Notes under the pieces: generated by a model
The model's database searches: none
The model's input: the letters and a program-made list of their open reading frames with translations, nothing else
What the model was told of the DNA's origin: nothing
Assembly: GCA_963580285.1 (NCBI GenBank)
Contig: OY757026.1
Coordinates: forward strand, 45,253,431-45,317,430
Origin: Lucinisca nassula
Lineage: Eukaryota; Mollusca; Bivalvia; Lucinida; Lucinidae
Direction of reading: 5' to 3'
Length of the DNA stretch: 64,000 nucleotides
Shown here: positions 1 through 10,739 of the stretch, one piece after another
How positions within the stretch are numbered: the stretch's first letter is position 1
Layout of the letters: every line of letters starts with the position of its first letter
Position numbers and translations under genes: made by a program

Positions 1-2023
1 AGTAGGCCGGCCATACCCCACCCCACTTTAACCTTCCCCTTTTGAGTTACCTACCCTTACCTAGCTTAAGGTAAGGTAGGTTGTCTAGGCTAGGTTACCC
101 TACACTAACCAGTAGGGTGACCATACCCTATCCTTTTCAACACCATCCTGCCTACCAGCTACTCTCCGTTGCTCTCTCCCGTTTATTTTATAACAAAAAA
201 TAAAGATCTATGTGAATCTAGATTCTTACCATAATCATATCTTTGATATTTACTGACCAAATAAACATTCAACATGGCAGCGTTTTTTTTTTTGTTTTTT
301 TTTTTTTTGTTTTTTTGTGTGTGTGTGTCTTGTTACTTTGCTACGTCATGGTCGCGAGATAATATGTCGTCAAACCTAAATTTGTTAGAGGATACTTTGT
401 TTGTCGCAATAAAAGCTCTACAGAGCTTATGTTATTTGTTTCGAATATGCGACGTTAAATAAAGCTTCTTTATCTTTATCTTTATCTTTCTTTATCTTTA
501 CCTAGCCCAGTAAGTGATGTCACATTGACACATGCTATATTTTCTGTCGGCAACGTCACAGAGCGCTGCCGAATAAAAATGGCCCATGATTGAGTATTTA
601 TTATAATTGTCTGCTTGAGGTCTTACGACTGATGAGAATATCGGCAAAATTATTTTGACTAGGGTAGACCAGCCTACCCTTAGCCTATCCTATCCTACCC
701 TACCTCCATCTATGAATATACCCTACCTTTTTCAACATCTGCCTACCAGGAATGATAGGCTAGCGTATCAATAACATATCATGCCCTAGTAACCCTACTC
801 TACCCAACCTAACCCTACCCCTAATTAGGGTAGGGCCAATCTTACCATAACATACGGTACTATAGTGTAAGCTAGGATAGGGAAGGGTATCCTACCCGGA
901 GGGTGACTGTTCCAACTCTAAATCCACCCTTCTTATCAGGCTAGCCTGGCCTGGCTAGGACAGCCTTGCCTACCGTATCCCACCTTAAACTATCATACCC
1001 TAAGATAGGGCCTACCAAACTGGTTAAGGTAATGGTAGGGTACTCTTCCTTACCCTATTGGCTTACCCTATGATTTTCTAGTAGGGCGAGAATAGGCTAA
1101 GCCTACCCTACCGTAGGGTTGGATACAGTCTGCCTACTTGTTAGGGTAGGTTACAATCGCTAACCAGTTTGAGAGGCCCTACCCTTGGGTAAGATATGTT
1201 AAGGAAGGATATGGTAAGCTAGGCTAAGCTAGGGTTTAGTGACCCTACCCTACCCTAAGCAAGGTTGTGTTTGATAGAGTAGGTATAGTCATTCTTTGCG
1301 TTAGAGTAGTGGAACGCTAACCTTCCTTAGCCTAGCCTATACTATGTTACCTGGGGTATATTAGTGTTGGTGTTAAAATGGCCCTACCATGGTTAGGGTA
1401 GGGTAAGGTAGGGTCCATCTGTGGAAGGGTCACCCCTACAATACCCTATCAGTTAAGATAGACTAAGGGTCGGCTAGCCTGCCTTACCTTGTAGACAGGA
1501 TGATGTTGAAAAGGGTAGGGTATGATCACCCTACTGAATAGGATAGGGTGTAAGGTACCCTAGCCTAGTTAGCCAGGTAAGGGTAGGTATGTAACTGTAA
1601 GTTTTGGTAGAGCATGTCCTACCCTACTGTAGGGTAAGGTAGAGTATGTTCACCCTACTGGTGAGGATATAGGTAGGGTACCCTACCTTATCGTACCCTA
1701 CCCTAACCTATGGACTACTCTACACTAGTGTACCCCTGGGCAGGCTAGGCTATGGAAGGGTATCCTACAACTAGCCTAACTGGGAGGATGACTATCCCTA
1801 TCCCACACCACAATGCCTACCCCTTAGCATAGCCTATCCCATCAAAGGGTAGAGACTACCCTACTCTGTGGTGCCATAGTGTAGGCGCAGTAATGGAAGG
1901 GTACCCTAACTAGGAGAAAGACTACTTGTTAGGATCGGGTAGTGTAGCCTAACCTCAATACTAGCACTACCTTACCTAGCCTACCTTATCCTTCCTTACC
2001 TATCCTACCCTAAGGTAGATTTG
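1..2023. repeat. Degenerate TACCCTA/TAGGGTA repeat tract
   Basis: The heptamers TACCCTA and TAGGGTA and close variants (CCTACCCTA, TAGGGTAGG) recur every few tens of bases in both orientations, with larger near-duplicates such as 'accagtagggtgaccatacc' near 111, 2399 and 2521. The tract lacks long open frames apart from spurious ones. The unit resembles the animal telomere repeat CCCTAA only loosely, and mixing of both orientations argues against a simple interstitial telomere. It may be an old satellite or minisatellite. A T-rich/GT-rich stretch at 283-330 and a TCTTTA microsatellite at 468-502 interrupt it. Confidence 0.6.
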
Positions 2024-2330
2024 TTTGTTTGCGTTGGTGTTTAACGGCCCAATTAAGACTATTTTAGGCCATTTTTGAGCCAGTCAGTTAACCTATCCAC
2101 ACTTTTCCTGGGCAGGCCTATAGGTAAGCGGTTAACCAGTACAGTGCACATTCTTTTGCCAGAAACTGACAAGTGCCCTTCTTGAATAAGCGTAAGAGAG
2201 AGAATGACCATAGAAAAGATTTCGTGATCAATCTCAACGGAAGAATGTTGCTGGCCCTGGCAGGTATTAAATCCACGTCTTCCAGATCCCCAGTCAGACG
2301 CGCATCCGACTGAGCTACCGAGGCCAGCAC
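2024..2330 (-). repeat. tRNA-derived SINE, subfamily related to SINE-R1
   Basis: Read on the minus strand, 2255-2328 carries a tRNA-like head with a good A box (TAGCTCAGTCGG) and a degraded B box. The body follows, including the segment 'ctggttaaccgcttacc' shared with the SINE-R1 copies, and it ends in a CAAACAAAC-like tail (plus-strand tttgtttgtttg near 2030). It lies inside the TACCCTA tract, so it inserted later. It links SINE-R1 to a tRNA ancestor. Confidence 0.6.
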
Positions 2331-2830
2331 CCTAAGGTAGAGCCTACCGTTCATACTTTACCCTACTCTGCTGGTGAGGGAAGGGTACCCTACCCTCGCC
2401 AGTAGGGTGACCATACCCCACCTTACACTGACCTACAGTATGACCTAATTTACCAAATTTTACAGTTACCTACCCTAACCTAGCCTAAGGTAGGCTAGGG
2501 TACTTTACACCCTACACTAACCAGTACTGCGACCATACCTTACCTTTTTCAATAACATCATGCCTACCCTTAGTGTACCAGACACTACTTCGAACTAGGT
2601 ACCATAGTGTAGGCTAGGCTAGACTAGTATAAGGAAGGGTACTCTACCACTACCCTAACTAGAACGACAACTGTATTTATCCCACACCACCCTTCCTTCC
2701 AGGTAGAGTAAGGTAGACTGTTCTAGCCAAGAAATGCTTAACCCTAGCCTCACCCACCCTTGCCTATCATATCTTACCTTAGCCTATCCTACCCTAAGGT
2801 AGGCCCTACCAAACTGACCAAGGAAGGGTA
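2331..2830. repeat. Continuation of TACCCTA/TAGGGTA tract
   Basis: The same degenerate heptamer-rich sequence resumes directly after the SINE and fades out near 2830. Nothing else is recognisable in it. Confidence 0.55.
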
Positions 2831-2964
2831 TCCTAAAACTGAAAGATGGTTGCCAGCGGCCATGTGATATCAAAGGAGCTATGGTACTAATTGCAACCAT
2901 ATTTGTCAACAAACTGGAACCAGACTTTTCGGCTTACAAAATATGTATCAGATTGACAGATTGG

Positions 2965-3225
2965 CTCGGAATTTCACTCCTTCCACGCAGAGCTGAATCC
3001 GAGTCGCACACGAGTACTGGTAAATCGCTTAGTGGATCTAAGCAGTGCGAGTGTCGGACCGTCCATGCTTATAAACCCTATTGGTTTCATTGGGCGACAG
3101 GGCTTGAGATGTCATTTCATCTCATTGTCGGGCGAATGTCCCATAAAATTGGAGGCAACGTCTCCATAATGACCTTTACAGTGTTGACGGGGACGTTCAA
3201 CCTCAAATCAAACAAACAAACTATG
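2965..3225 (+). repeat. SINE-R1 copy (plus orientation)
   Basis: One of at least seven copies of a roughly 270-bp dispersed family in this window. Shared landmarks in order are the 'cgcagagctgaa' segment, 'gagtactggtaaa', 'ggatctaagc', 'gaccgtccatgcttataaac', 'attggtttcattgggc', 'gagatgtcatttcatctca' and an AAATCAAACAAAC tail. The segment order and A-rich tail are SINE-like. An open frame across 2881-3258 is a by-product of the repeat. Confidence 0.65.
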
Positions 3226-3465
3226 GGAACATCCCAGGCATCTTTTTTAAAAATTTGACCCGAGGCTATAATGAGCAACTGTATGCTGAAAACAGTACTA
3301 TTTCAGATATTACCCTGTAGAGCAGCAAAGTCCTGCATAATTTTAGAACTGACCTAAGTAAAATTATAAATAACCACTGTTTCATTATTTTCCTTCATTT
3401 AATTACTTGATTAGTGTACATGTGTTTGCTTAAAATGGCAGGAGTTCAAGCCAAGGATTTATTTG

Positions 3466-3728
3466 TTTGATTTGCGGTTTAACATCCCCGTCAACACTGT
3501 ATAGGTCAATTCCGAGACGTTGCTTCCAATTTTGTGGGACTTTTACCCGACATTGAGATGAAATGACATCTCAAGTCCTGCCGCCCACGAAACCAATAAG
3601 GTTTATAAGCATGAAAGGTCCGACTCGGACAACTTTGCCTGGGCAGGCATAGATCCTCTAAGCGGTTTACCAGTACTCGTGTGCGTTCAATTTCAGCTCG
3701 GCGTGGAAGCATCATGCAGCCCATCTAG
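3466..3728 (-). repeat. SINE-R1 copy (minus orientation)
   Basis: A near full-length inverted relative of the copy at 2965-3225, starting on the plus strand with the reversed tail (tttgtttgatttg) and ending with 'catcatgcagcccat'. The two copies face each other about 240 bp apart. Confidence 0.7.
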
Positions 3729-3849
3729 CCAAGGACCACAATTTCTTGAAATAAATACAGAAAACTGAAATTGTTGTATTCTACAGCTTATCTGTATCCA
3801 TTAATTTGGCTTAAATCAGACTTTTGTAACTTTAATGTTGCAGCCATGT

Positions 3850-4560
3850 GCTTTTCATTCGGTGCAAAACTATTGTATCTGCAGATTTTGCTTGAGAAAC
3901 CTGGCATTGTTGGGAAATTTTTAGTGCAAAACTATTGTAACTGCAGTTACAATAGTTTTGCGCCAACTTCTAACGGCCTCGAATTCGCAGATACAATATT
4001 TTGAATATTTTTAACAACTCCAGAACGGAATGGAATCTGTATACAACTCTTTGGTGGCAGATGCAAATCAATATATGCAACGAAATTATAGGAAAAAAAA
4101 CAACTGAAAATGGCCAAAATGTCAGTTACAATAGTTTTGCGCTCAGCCCTCAATATATTCTTGTTCCTTATGATAAGACTCATTCAGCCACACCAACCTG
4201 CGTGGGCAATGTGCTCCGCCCCTCCACTTCATAAAAGGCAATATATTTCAGAACCATTCAAATCCCCCATAGCCATATATCGAGGGCTGCCCGCAAAACT
4301 GCGGTAACTACACTTTTTTCACAACATTACTTTTTTGCAGAATTCTATTCTGATTTTAAAGGCCCACAACCTGTAAAAATAACAGAGTGATATTGAAACT
4401 ACTTTTTGCAGAATTTTGAAAATTCAAAAATGTTGTATCTCAGATGCATAATAGTTTCACCGCAAAAGGGTTGTAACTCAAGTTACAACACTTTTGCGGG
4501 GAAAAATGTATCAAATGTCTATGCATTTTTGTCTGCAATATGGTTGTAACTCATAGTTCC
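3850..4560. repeat. Array of palindromes with GTTAC...GTTTTGCGC arms
   Basis: A perfect 36-bp palindrome sits at 3926-3961 (half-site GCAAAACTATTGTAACTG). The half-site recurs alone at 4123-4140, and a second dyad occupies 4460-4499 (CCGCAAAAG.GTTGTAACT, two-base spacer, then its complement). Further half-sites lie at about 3863 and 4538. The segment 4138-4310 also has a cousin at 10003-10150. This looks like a foldback-rich or satellite-type element; function is unknown. Confidence 0.55.
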
Positions 4561-5029
4561 AGATAATACAGTCAAGGTCAATGCTAGCCATACATTAAAG
4601 CTTTCCATACATTTCTTCAAAAACCTATTAGAATCACTTTGCCGTAGGTTTGACATAGTTTAGACCTTTTCTTCCCTCAAACAAGATTAACTGGAAACTT
4701 TACGTTGATCTTCTTGTATAAGGTTCCTACATGTACATTGCCAGTTGCAAACTCTATGATGACTAAGATCTAAGAGGAAATTTTATTTTACTTTATATTA
4801 TTACCACATTCAGCTAGTTTTAATGATAAGGTTATAAGGTGTTAAGAATGGCACAAAATATTTATCCTAACCTGCATGTGTATGACATACAAGTACGCTG
4901 TGTCCATCTTATATAATGACCTAGTGCTGTTATAGTTTGGTTCCATTTTTCATGTTGTTCCTTAACTTCTAGTATCACAGATAACAAATGATAGAGTGTA
5001 CTGCTGCCTCCTGTGATTTTTTCCAGTTT
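4561..5029. other. No recognisable feature
   Basis: AT-rich sequence without convincing open frames, hairpins or repeats shared with the rest of the window. Confidence 0.4.
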
Positions 5030-5079
5030 TTTGTCACACCTGCTTGAAGCATGGCTCTATATACATGTAGGAGTCCACT

Positions 5080-5830
5080 TTTCCAGCCATTTTCCTGTTT
5101 GTTCATCCATTCCTCAAGCCATTGACAGCATTTGCAACCACCCTAACTATCACCCTGATGTACAAGTGCATTTCTTGAGAATTATAAGTGCTTCATTCCT
5201 GATGTAGCACCTTGCATCTAGTGATAGCAATACAAGCATTCATACTAGTCCTTGACAGACATTTCATTGTTCACTGACTGTAAACTTTTGCGTCATCCAA
5301 GGCTTTCACCCATGTAGTCAAGTCCATTTCTCAAGAACTATTAGAACTTCATAACTGATACTTGGTACAAACTAGCATCTAAGGATGGCAGCTTTAGTGC
5401 AGGCATCCATTTTTGCACGTGACCTACTTTTTATAGTTCACTGACTTTGTGAACTATTGCGGCCACCCTAACTTTCATCCAAATGTTCAAGTCCATTTCT
5501 GAAGTTCTAACTATAAGAGCTTCATGGATCATACTAAGTGCAAAGTTGCTTGTAGCGATGACAACTTCATTGCAAGCATCCATATTTGACCTTGATCTCA
5601 TTGTCATGGTTCACTGACTTAGAGAACTATTGTATCATAATCAAGCCTAGCTTTTAACCCAATGTTCAGGTCCCAAGAACTATTAAGAGAATCATTGATT
5701 ATTCTTGGTAGAAACTTGCATCTTGGGATGGCAACTTTGTTGCAAGCATCCACATTTCACCTTGACATACATTTCATGGTTCACTGACTTTGTAAAGATT
5801 TCCCCTTGGCCGAGCTTTTGTTTTAAAGAA
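5080..5830. repeat. Tandem array, about 170-bp monomer, 4 copies
   Basis: The anchor GTTCACTGACT occurs at 5269, 5436, 5609 and 5779, giving spacings of 167, 173 and 170 bp. Other shared parts of the monomer are 'aagtccatttct(c/g)aag', 'gcttcat' and 'gcaagcatccat'. The copies are well diverged. It resembles the monomer arrays of bivalve pearl-like elements, but no terminal hairpin or GTCC tract is visible here. Confidence 0.65.
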
Positions 5831-6429
5831 ATCAGGATGAGTTTTTCACCTTGAGGTAGTTTCCTGATTAAAAAAGTCTATGTATAGATAGAAGTAAGGA
5901 TGCCAAGTTGCTGCCACTGTTCTCAAACAATAAGGGATTCTTACAAAGCATTTGAAACTTATTTAAGCCCTATTGGAGATGGAGAAGTGGAAAGAGAGGA
6001 CTAAACCCTCCTCTATTATTCAGGACATTATACCAAATTTGATAGGCTCAGTTACACAGATTTGTCCCAAATTGAATCTTCTTCCTTATATATAGCATGA
6101 GCCCATTTCAAAATTTAGGGGTGTCAGGTTGTGTTTTCTTCAAAATTGATTAGGATAATGGCTGAACTTTTTTGAAAACAGTGTAGGCCCTAATCAGACG
6201 CCGCATTCTGCTGCATCTGATCTGGGCCTGCACTGTTTGCCAGGGTATCCGTTTCGGGGTTTCTGGTACTAAATGAGTTAATGGTCTGGCTGTGGGCCGC
6301 TGTCAAGCCTATCAGCTTACCTTGCAGGCTTTTAAGAGGCAAATTCTGCCACTGGCGAATTCAATAGATGCATATCAACCCTTGCATGTGTGCAATTGGA
6401 TAGTACACTGACCCCGGTGAAAATGGTCA
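5831..6429. other. No clear feature apart from a short dispersed motif
   Basis: Mostly unassigned AT-rich sequence. At about 6197-6245 it contains a CATCTGATCTGGGCCTGCAC-type segment related to similar ones near 9562, 35822, 45971, 57383 and 62673. Confidence 0.35.
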
Positions 6430-6640
6430 TTTACCACAAAGTAGCATGTTTTCCTCGGTATTCTATGGACCTGGGACCATGGTTGGCCAGGATTTGTAAA
6501 ATGGCACCACAACCACATAATTTGATGACCATGGTCATATACCATGGTCCCAGGTGAAAATGATGGTCAGTTGACCATGAACACCATGGTAGACAATGGT
6601 CAATGTTTGAGCATGGTGTTGACAAGACCATAAAAACCAT
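6430..6640. repeat. ACCATGGT-rich patch
   Basis: The palindrome CCATGG and ACCATGGTC/TGGTCA variants recur many times in about 200 bp, and again at 7320-7420. Overlapping short frames on both strands are consequences of this repeat and are not called as genes. Confidence 0.5.
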
Positions 6641-7054
6641 GGGCAGACATTTTTATATTCGCTTAATGTACAATGTATAGGAACCCTACCAAGCTGAAGG
6701 AATTCTTCCAGTTCAAGATGCCTGTCACTCATATTTCATGACATTCAATGCTCTTTAAGCCCTCAGACCAACAGGCAGATAAAGGTACTAAACAATCTTG
6801 ATCAAATTCTGTTGACAACAATCTCGAAAATCATATCTTAGAGGTGATCAAAGTGTGGATACAAAACTTATATATAGGTGGTAAGCTACATACATGCTTC
6901 TTGTCTACATAAATATGAATAACTAATTAATTCATATAATTAGAATTTTTAGGTAAATGAATATAAATTTGAAAAAATAAATAAATATAAATATCAAGGG
7001 AGGATATAAATTTCAATTGAGGCTACAGAACCTCCACACTTGAACTAAATCAGA

Positions 7055-7200
7055 CTAGCCAGTGTCCAAGGACATTGTCCACTGTGCGTTGACCTCCCTT
7101 GACATCCACTGAATCCATGGATAATGTCCAGACTGTCCACTGAGTCTATGGTAAATGTCCACTGGGTTTAATGACATGGTTCACTTAGTTTATAGACAAT
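7055..7200. repeat. TGTCCACTG-type minisatellite
   Basis: Short imperfect direct repeats of TGTCCACTGAGTCTATGG and relatives, about five copies, including 'gtccactgtgcg', 'catccactgaatccatgg', 'gtccactgagtctatgg' and 'gtccactgggttta'. Confidence 0.5.
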
Positions 7201-7319
7201 TCTAGGGGATGGCAATTTTTTACAGACAGCCAAAAGCCTTAAGCCAAAGCTGCAAAAAAAAAAAATGTTAAATTTTGCTGTTATAAATTAGAGTGATGCA
7301 TTTTATACACTTTTATTTA

Positions 7320-7425
7320 ACCAGAGCTAAATTTGACCATGGTCCACCATGATGCTATATTGGCCATGGTAGACCATGATTCGGGCAGGGCCGACAACCA
7401 TGGTGACCATGAAAAAAAATGTAAT
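7320..7425. repeat. Second ACCATGGT-rich patch
   Basis: Same CCATGG/GACCATG motif density as at 6430-6640. A 103-residue frame (7333-7644) begins inside it but shows no recognisable domain. Confidence 0.45.
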
Positions 7426-7644
7426 ACAGACACTCTATATTTTATACTATCAGACAACATGCCAAAAAAAGGTAGACCATTGACATCATGGGGGTACTTG
7501 GGGGTACTTCTAGTGCCTGTATATGAAATTTCAAGACTTGCTGTCTTGGCTGAGCAGACTGATTTTGGTCTAACTGGCTGCAACCCCAATACACAGTTTG
7601 TGGCATCAGGTTGCAATAGAACATCTCTCTGTACTTCGTCATAG

Positions 7645-9120
7645 TGCACGTTATATTATTTCCTTAGGGATCATCATTCATCAGGTCTATTCCAGGCTTT
7701 GTAAAAAATAAAACGGGGTTACTGATGAGGTCTAACTGGCTTGTTTGCTATACAGTACTACCCGTGTCCATTATCAATGAGAGCAAGGTAAAAGACTTCA
7801 TATTTTATTTTCCCAAGACAAGGCCTGAGCAGTTGATAAAGTTCAGAAGAACTGTTGATGTCACCCAAATGTTGGCATCAGCTGTCATGTCCATGTCCTG
7901 CTCACTTTAAAGTTTTAACCATAGTGCAGTTTATATTTTACTTTTGGTCCTTTGACATCAGCGTGAATATTCTGAGAAATCAGAAATAAATTATTGGTTT
8001 AGACTCATGTTCTAGACAGGTTTTTAATTATTTGGACCCCATTTTGATTTACATCACTCTTTCAATGGACTGCCTATCGAAATTCGCAAAATTGCAGTAT
8101 GTTTCCTCTGGCTTTCTTCGCCGGATCATTACAGGGTCACTGATGAGGCTTTATTAGCCGAAACTACGTAGTATGACCCATCTTCTTTCTTATGAATGTT
8201 CTCATTGCTCTTAAAGGAACTCATTTTTGATTTTTATTTACATAACAGTTCATATTTCATTTATCACTGGCCAACTAACATTTCGTTTTTGGAATATAGG
8301 TAATCATATTATAGGGGTGGGGCTTAGGAGTCATTTTTAAAGCAAGCACTGGCTACATTAACCCTATCATATTTGGAGTTTAATAATTTACAAACTACAA
8401 TAAATCAAATGTTTTGGGGCGTACAGAAATCTTTTCAAAAAAGAGATAGTTCAAACTTCTGAGGTTTACTCAAAATGCCAGTTCAGGATGATTTAAGGAT
8501 ATATTTGCACTATTATGTTATTGAAGCGAATGGTGTGCGTGTAAACTTATTACAGTTGACTAATGAGTACACACAACACACCTTTCAAGATAAAATAAAA
8601 AAACATCACCATTTATTTTCCTAAAAATACGGCTATCTGGAGCTATGGAAAGAATTCTCTAGGACTCCAGAACAAGTTTGAATTAGCAATAGTAGATGAA
8701 CCATCTGTGTTTGAGTTATCGAGGGTTAAACTTCTATTCCCCTTCAGCCTCCAGGGCCATTTCCCATTCAGTCCCCAGGGTCCGGGGGCAGGGTTTAGGG
8801 TTCAAAAATTAGGTCATACTCATTTGAAGCAAACTTTTAAGTTCCTATCTTAGCAGTTACTTACCAGAACCCTTAAGTGTTTGGAATATAATCATAAAAT
8901 CATATAAAAACTACATTAAAGAATTGCTTTAAAAACCTTTCACGTATTGATGTGTAAACATAATGTAGGTAGACAAGGCGCAAACAGATGAGCTATGCTA
9001 TCTTGTAACAGCTCTTGTCTTTTTTGCTAGGTGTTCCATTAAAAGTATCAAAGTTTGAATGCACACAGGAAGGTTATTTGCAGAAAATATGAGATTGACA
9101 GAGTCCATTGAGCCAACATA
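7645..9120. other. Unassigned intergenic or intronic sequence
   Basis: About 1.5 kb without supported genes. Short frames lack domains. The segment 'ggggtggggcttagg' near 8315 and 'ccgggggcagggttta' near 8783 are only local compositional features. Confidence 0.35.
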
Positions 9121-9123
9121 AAC

Positions 9124-9394
9124 CATTACGAAAACATGCCTATACAAATACACTGTAAATTTTACCGCCGAAAGAAAAAACCCTGAAAATTTTAAGATGA
9201 AAAAATGTGATATTTTTTTCTGCTCTAAAGTATAGATTGTGGGTACACGTTAGAACTGCCGCATTGAGGTGGTACTAATGAGTACCCACAATCTACATTT
9301 TGGCCAGAAATAAGAAAAATAATGTAAACCCCAGTTTTACTATATAAAAGTGGGGTTCAAGGGGTCAGAATTATATATGCCTGTTTTCATGATG
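9124..9394. mobile_element. MITE-M1 copy with hairpin core
   Basis: The ends are inverted repeats of ACGAAAACACGCCTATA type: 'cattacgaaaacatgcc' on the left and its counterpart 'atgcctgttttcatgatg' on the right. Inside, the order is a segment from the 'cgccgaaag' region, 'attttaagatgaaaaa', a hairpin with arms like GATTGTGGGTAC...GTACCCACAATC, 'agaaataagaaaaata' and 'aaaagtggggtt'. The same order recurs in other copies at 13128, 46330, 60055 and 60755. It has no coding capacity, so it is a non-autonomous DNA transposon. Confidence 0.65.
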
Positions 9395-9744
9395 ACAGTA
9401 ATGAAGTCATCTCCAAATCTCTAACACGCCTATACCATTAGCAACTCATCATAATTTTGATCTTTTTAATCTTCAATGCAGTTTGGTTACAATAAAATGG
9501 TTGTCTGGCTTATTTTATTCATTGTACATGTTTGTTTTTCACAACTTGACACTGATCATTTTGCGGCATCTAATCTTGGTCTTCACTGTTTGCCAATGAC
9601 CCTGATTTTTGCATGCTATGCATATATTGTTTCATAAATATGCATCATGATCTTATTTAATTGAACAGGTTGATAAAAATATGCTTTAATATATTATGCT
9701 AAAAGATACCACCTCCTTACCAGCCAAAAAACTACAAAAATGTC

Positions 9745-9786
9745 ACCGCAAAACAGTTGTAAGTTGAGTTACCGCTGTTTTGCGGT
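9745..9786. repeat. ACCGCAAAACAG...CTGTTTTGCGGT palindrome
   Basis: A 42-bp interrupted dyad whose arms match the palindromes at 3926-3961 and 4460-4499 (half-site of the CCGCAAAAC-GTTGTAA type). A related half-site lies at 9996-10025. This is the second cluster of the same palindrome family, about 5.5 kb from the first. Confidence 0.55.
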
Positions 9787-10002
9787 AAACTTCTGTTGTG
9801 AAAATAATGCAAAATGTAGCAAAAAATGTTGTAACTCAAGAGGTTACAAATATCAAAATAATTAGCAGAACTAAGTAAAATTACATTTTGTCGTGTAATT
9901 TCCTTGGTGATTATAAGTTTATATTCTAAAACACACCCGAGCACAGCGACTATTTATGAAAAGAAACAGTTTTTTGCTTCTCCTGTAAAGTTTTCAAAAA
10001 CG

Positions 10003-10410
10003 GAGTTACCGCAGCTTTGCGGGCAGCCCTCGATATGTACTTGTTCCGTAACAATAGCACACCAACTTGGGAGTCCGCAGGGGCCATTCCTCTCCTCTCC
10101 ACTTCATAGAAGGGCCTCATATATCAGAAATCATTCAGATTCCCACCAGTAAACCAGATTTATTCTTGTTCCTTATAATAAGACACATTTAGGGACAACA
10201 ATCTTGGACCTTCCTGGGATCCATAGGGCAAGCCCCAACCCCTCCACCACATAAGAGGCCTTATATTTCCGGCATACAGATCCCCACTGCTAAACCATAT
10301 TATATTCTTGTTCCTTATTATAAGACGCATTTAGTGATACCAACAAGGGCTCCATTGGGTCCATGCCCACTCCCTTTACCTCATAAAAGGCCTAATGTTT
10401 CAAATAATGT
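10003..10410. repeat. Tandem array, about 130-bp monomer, 3 copies
   Basis: Each monomer has 'attcttgttccttataataagac', a CT/CC-rich stretch ending 'cctcca(c)..cataaaaggcct' and a 'tttca' segment. Copies start near 10030, 10160 and 10306. The first is fused to a palindrome half-site, as at 4138-4270, so the two loci share a composite repeat. Confidence 0.6.
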
Positions 10411-10739
10411 TCCATGTCCACATGGGTGCTCATTTGGATATGGGGGTTCATTTGGGAGACTTTATAATTGGTAGAGTAAAATGATTTCAATTTTAAATAC
10501 GTGGCTGCCATTGTGCAGTGCAGCCTGAGCTCTGGTGAGCACTGTGGCCCATGGGCCTCTTGTTTTCTAAATAACTTACAACCCGTCAAACGGATAAACT
10601 TCAAACTTAAAATATAAGGTTACAATATCATTACACTATTTCCTGGCAAATTACGTAACTATAGCTTCAATACTCTCAGAGTTTTGGCTCTTTGGAAAAC
10701 ATAATAAGAGGGTCATGATGGACCTGGTTCGCTCACCTA

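Noticed and set aside
1..2830. Interstitial telomere
   Set aside because: The unit is not TTAGGG, and both orientations are intermixed without a head-to-head point.
2881..3258. 125-codon plus-strand frame
   Set aside because: Most of it is SINE-R1 sequence.
7333..7644. 103-codon plus-strand frame (and 110-codon antisense frame)
   Set aside because: Begins in the CCATGG-rich patch, has no domain and no splice or promoter support.
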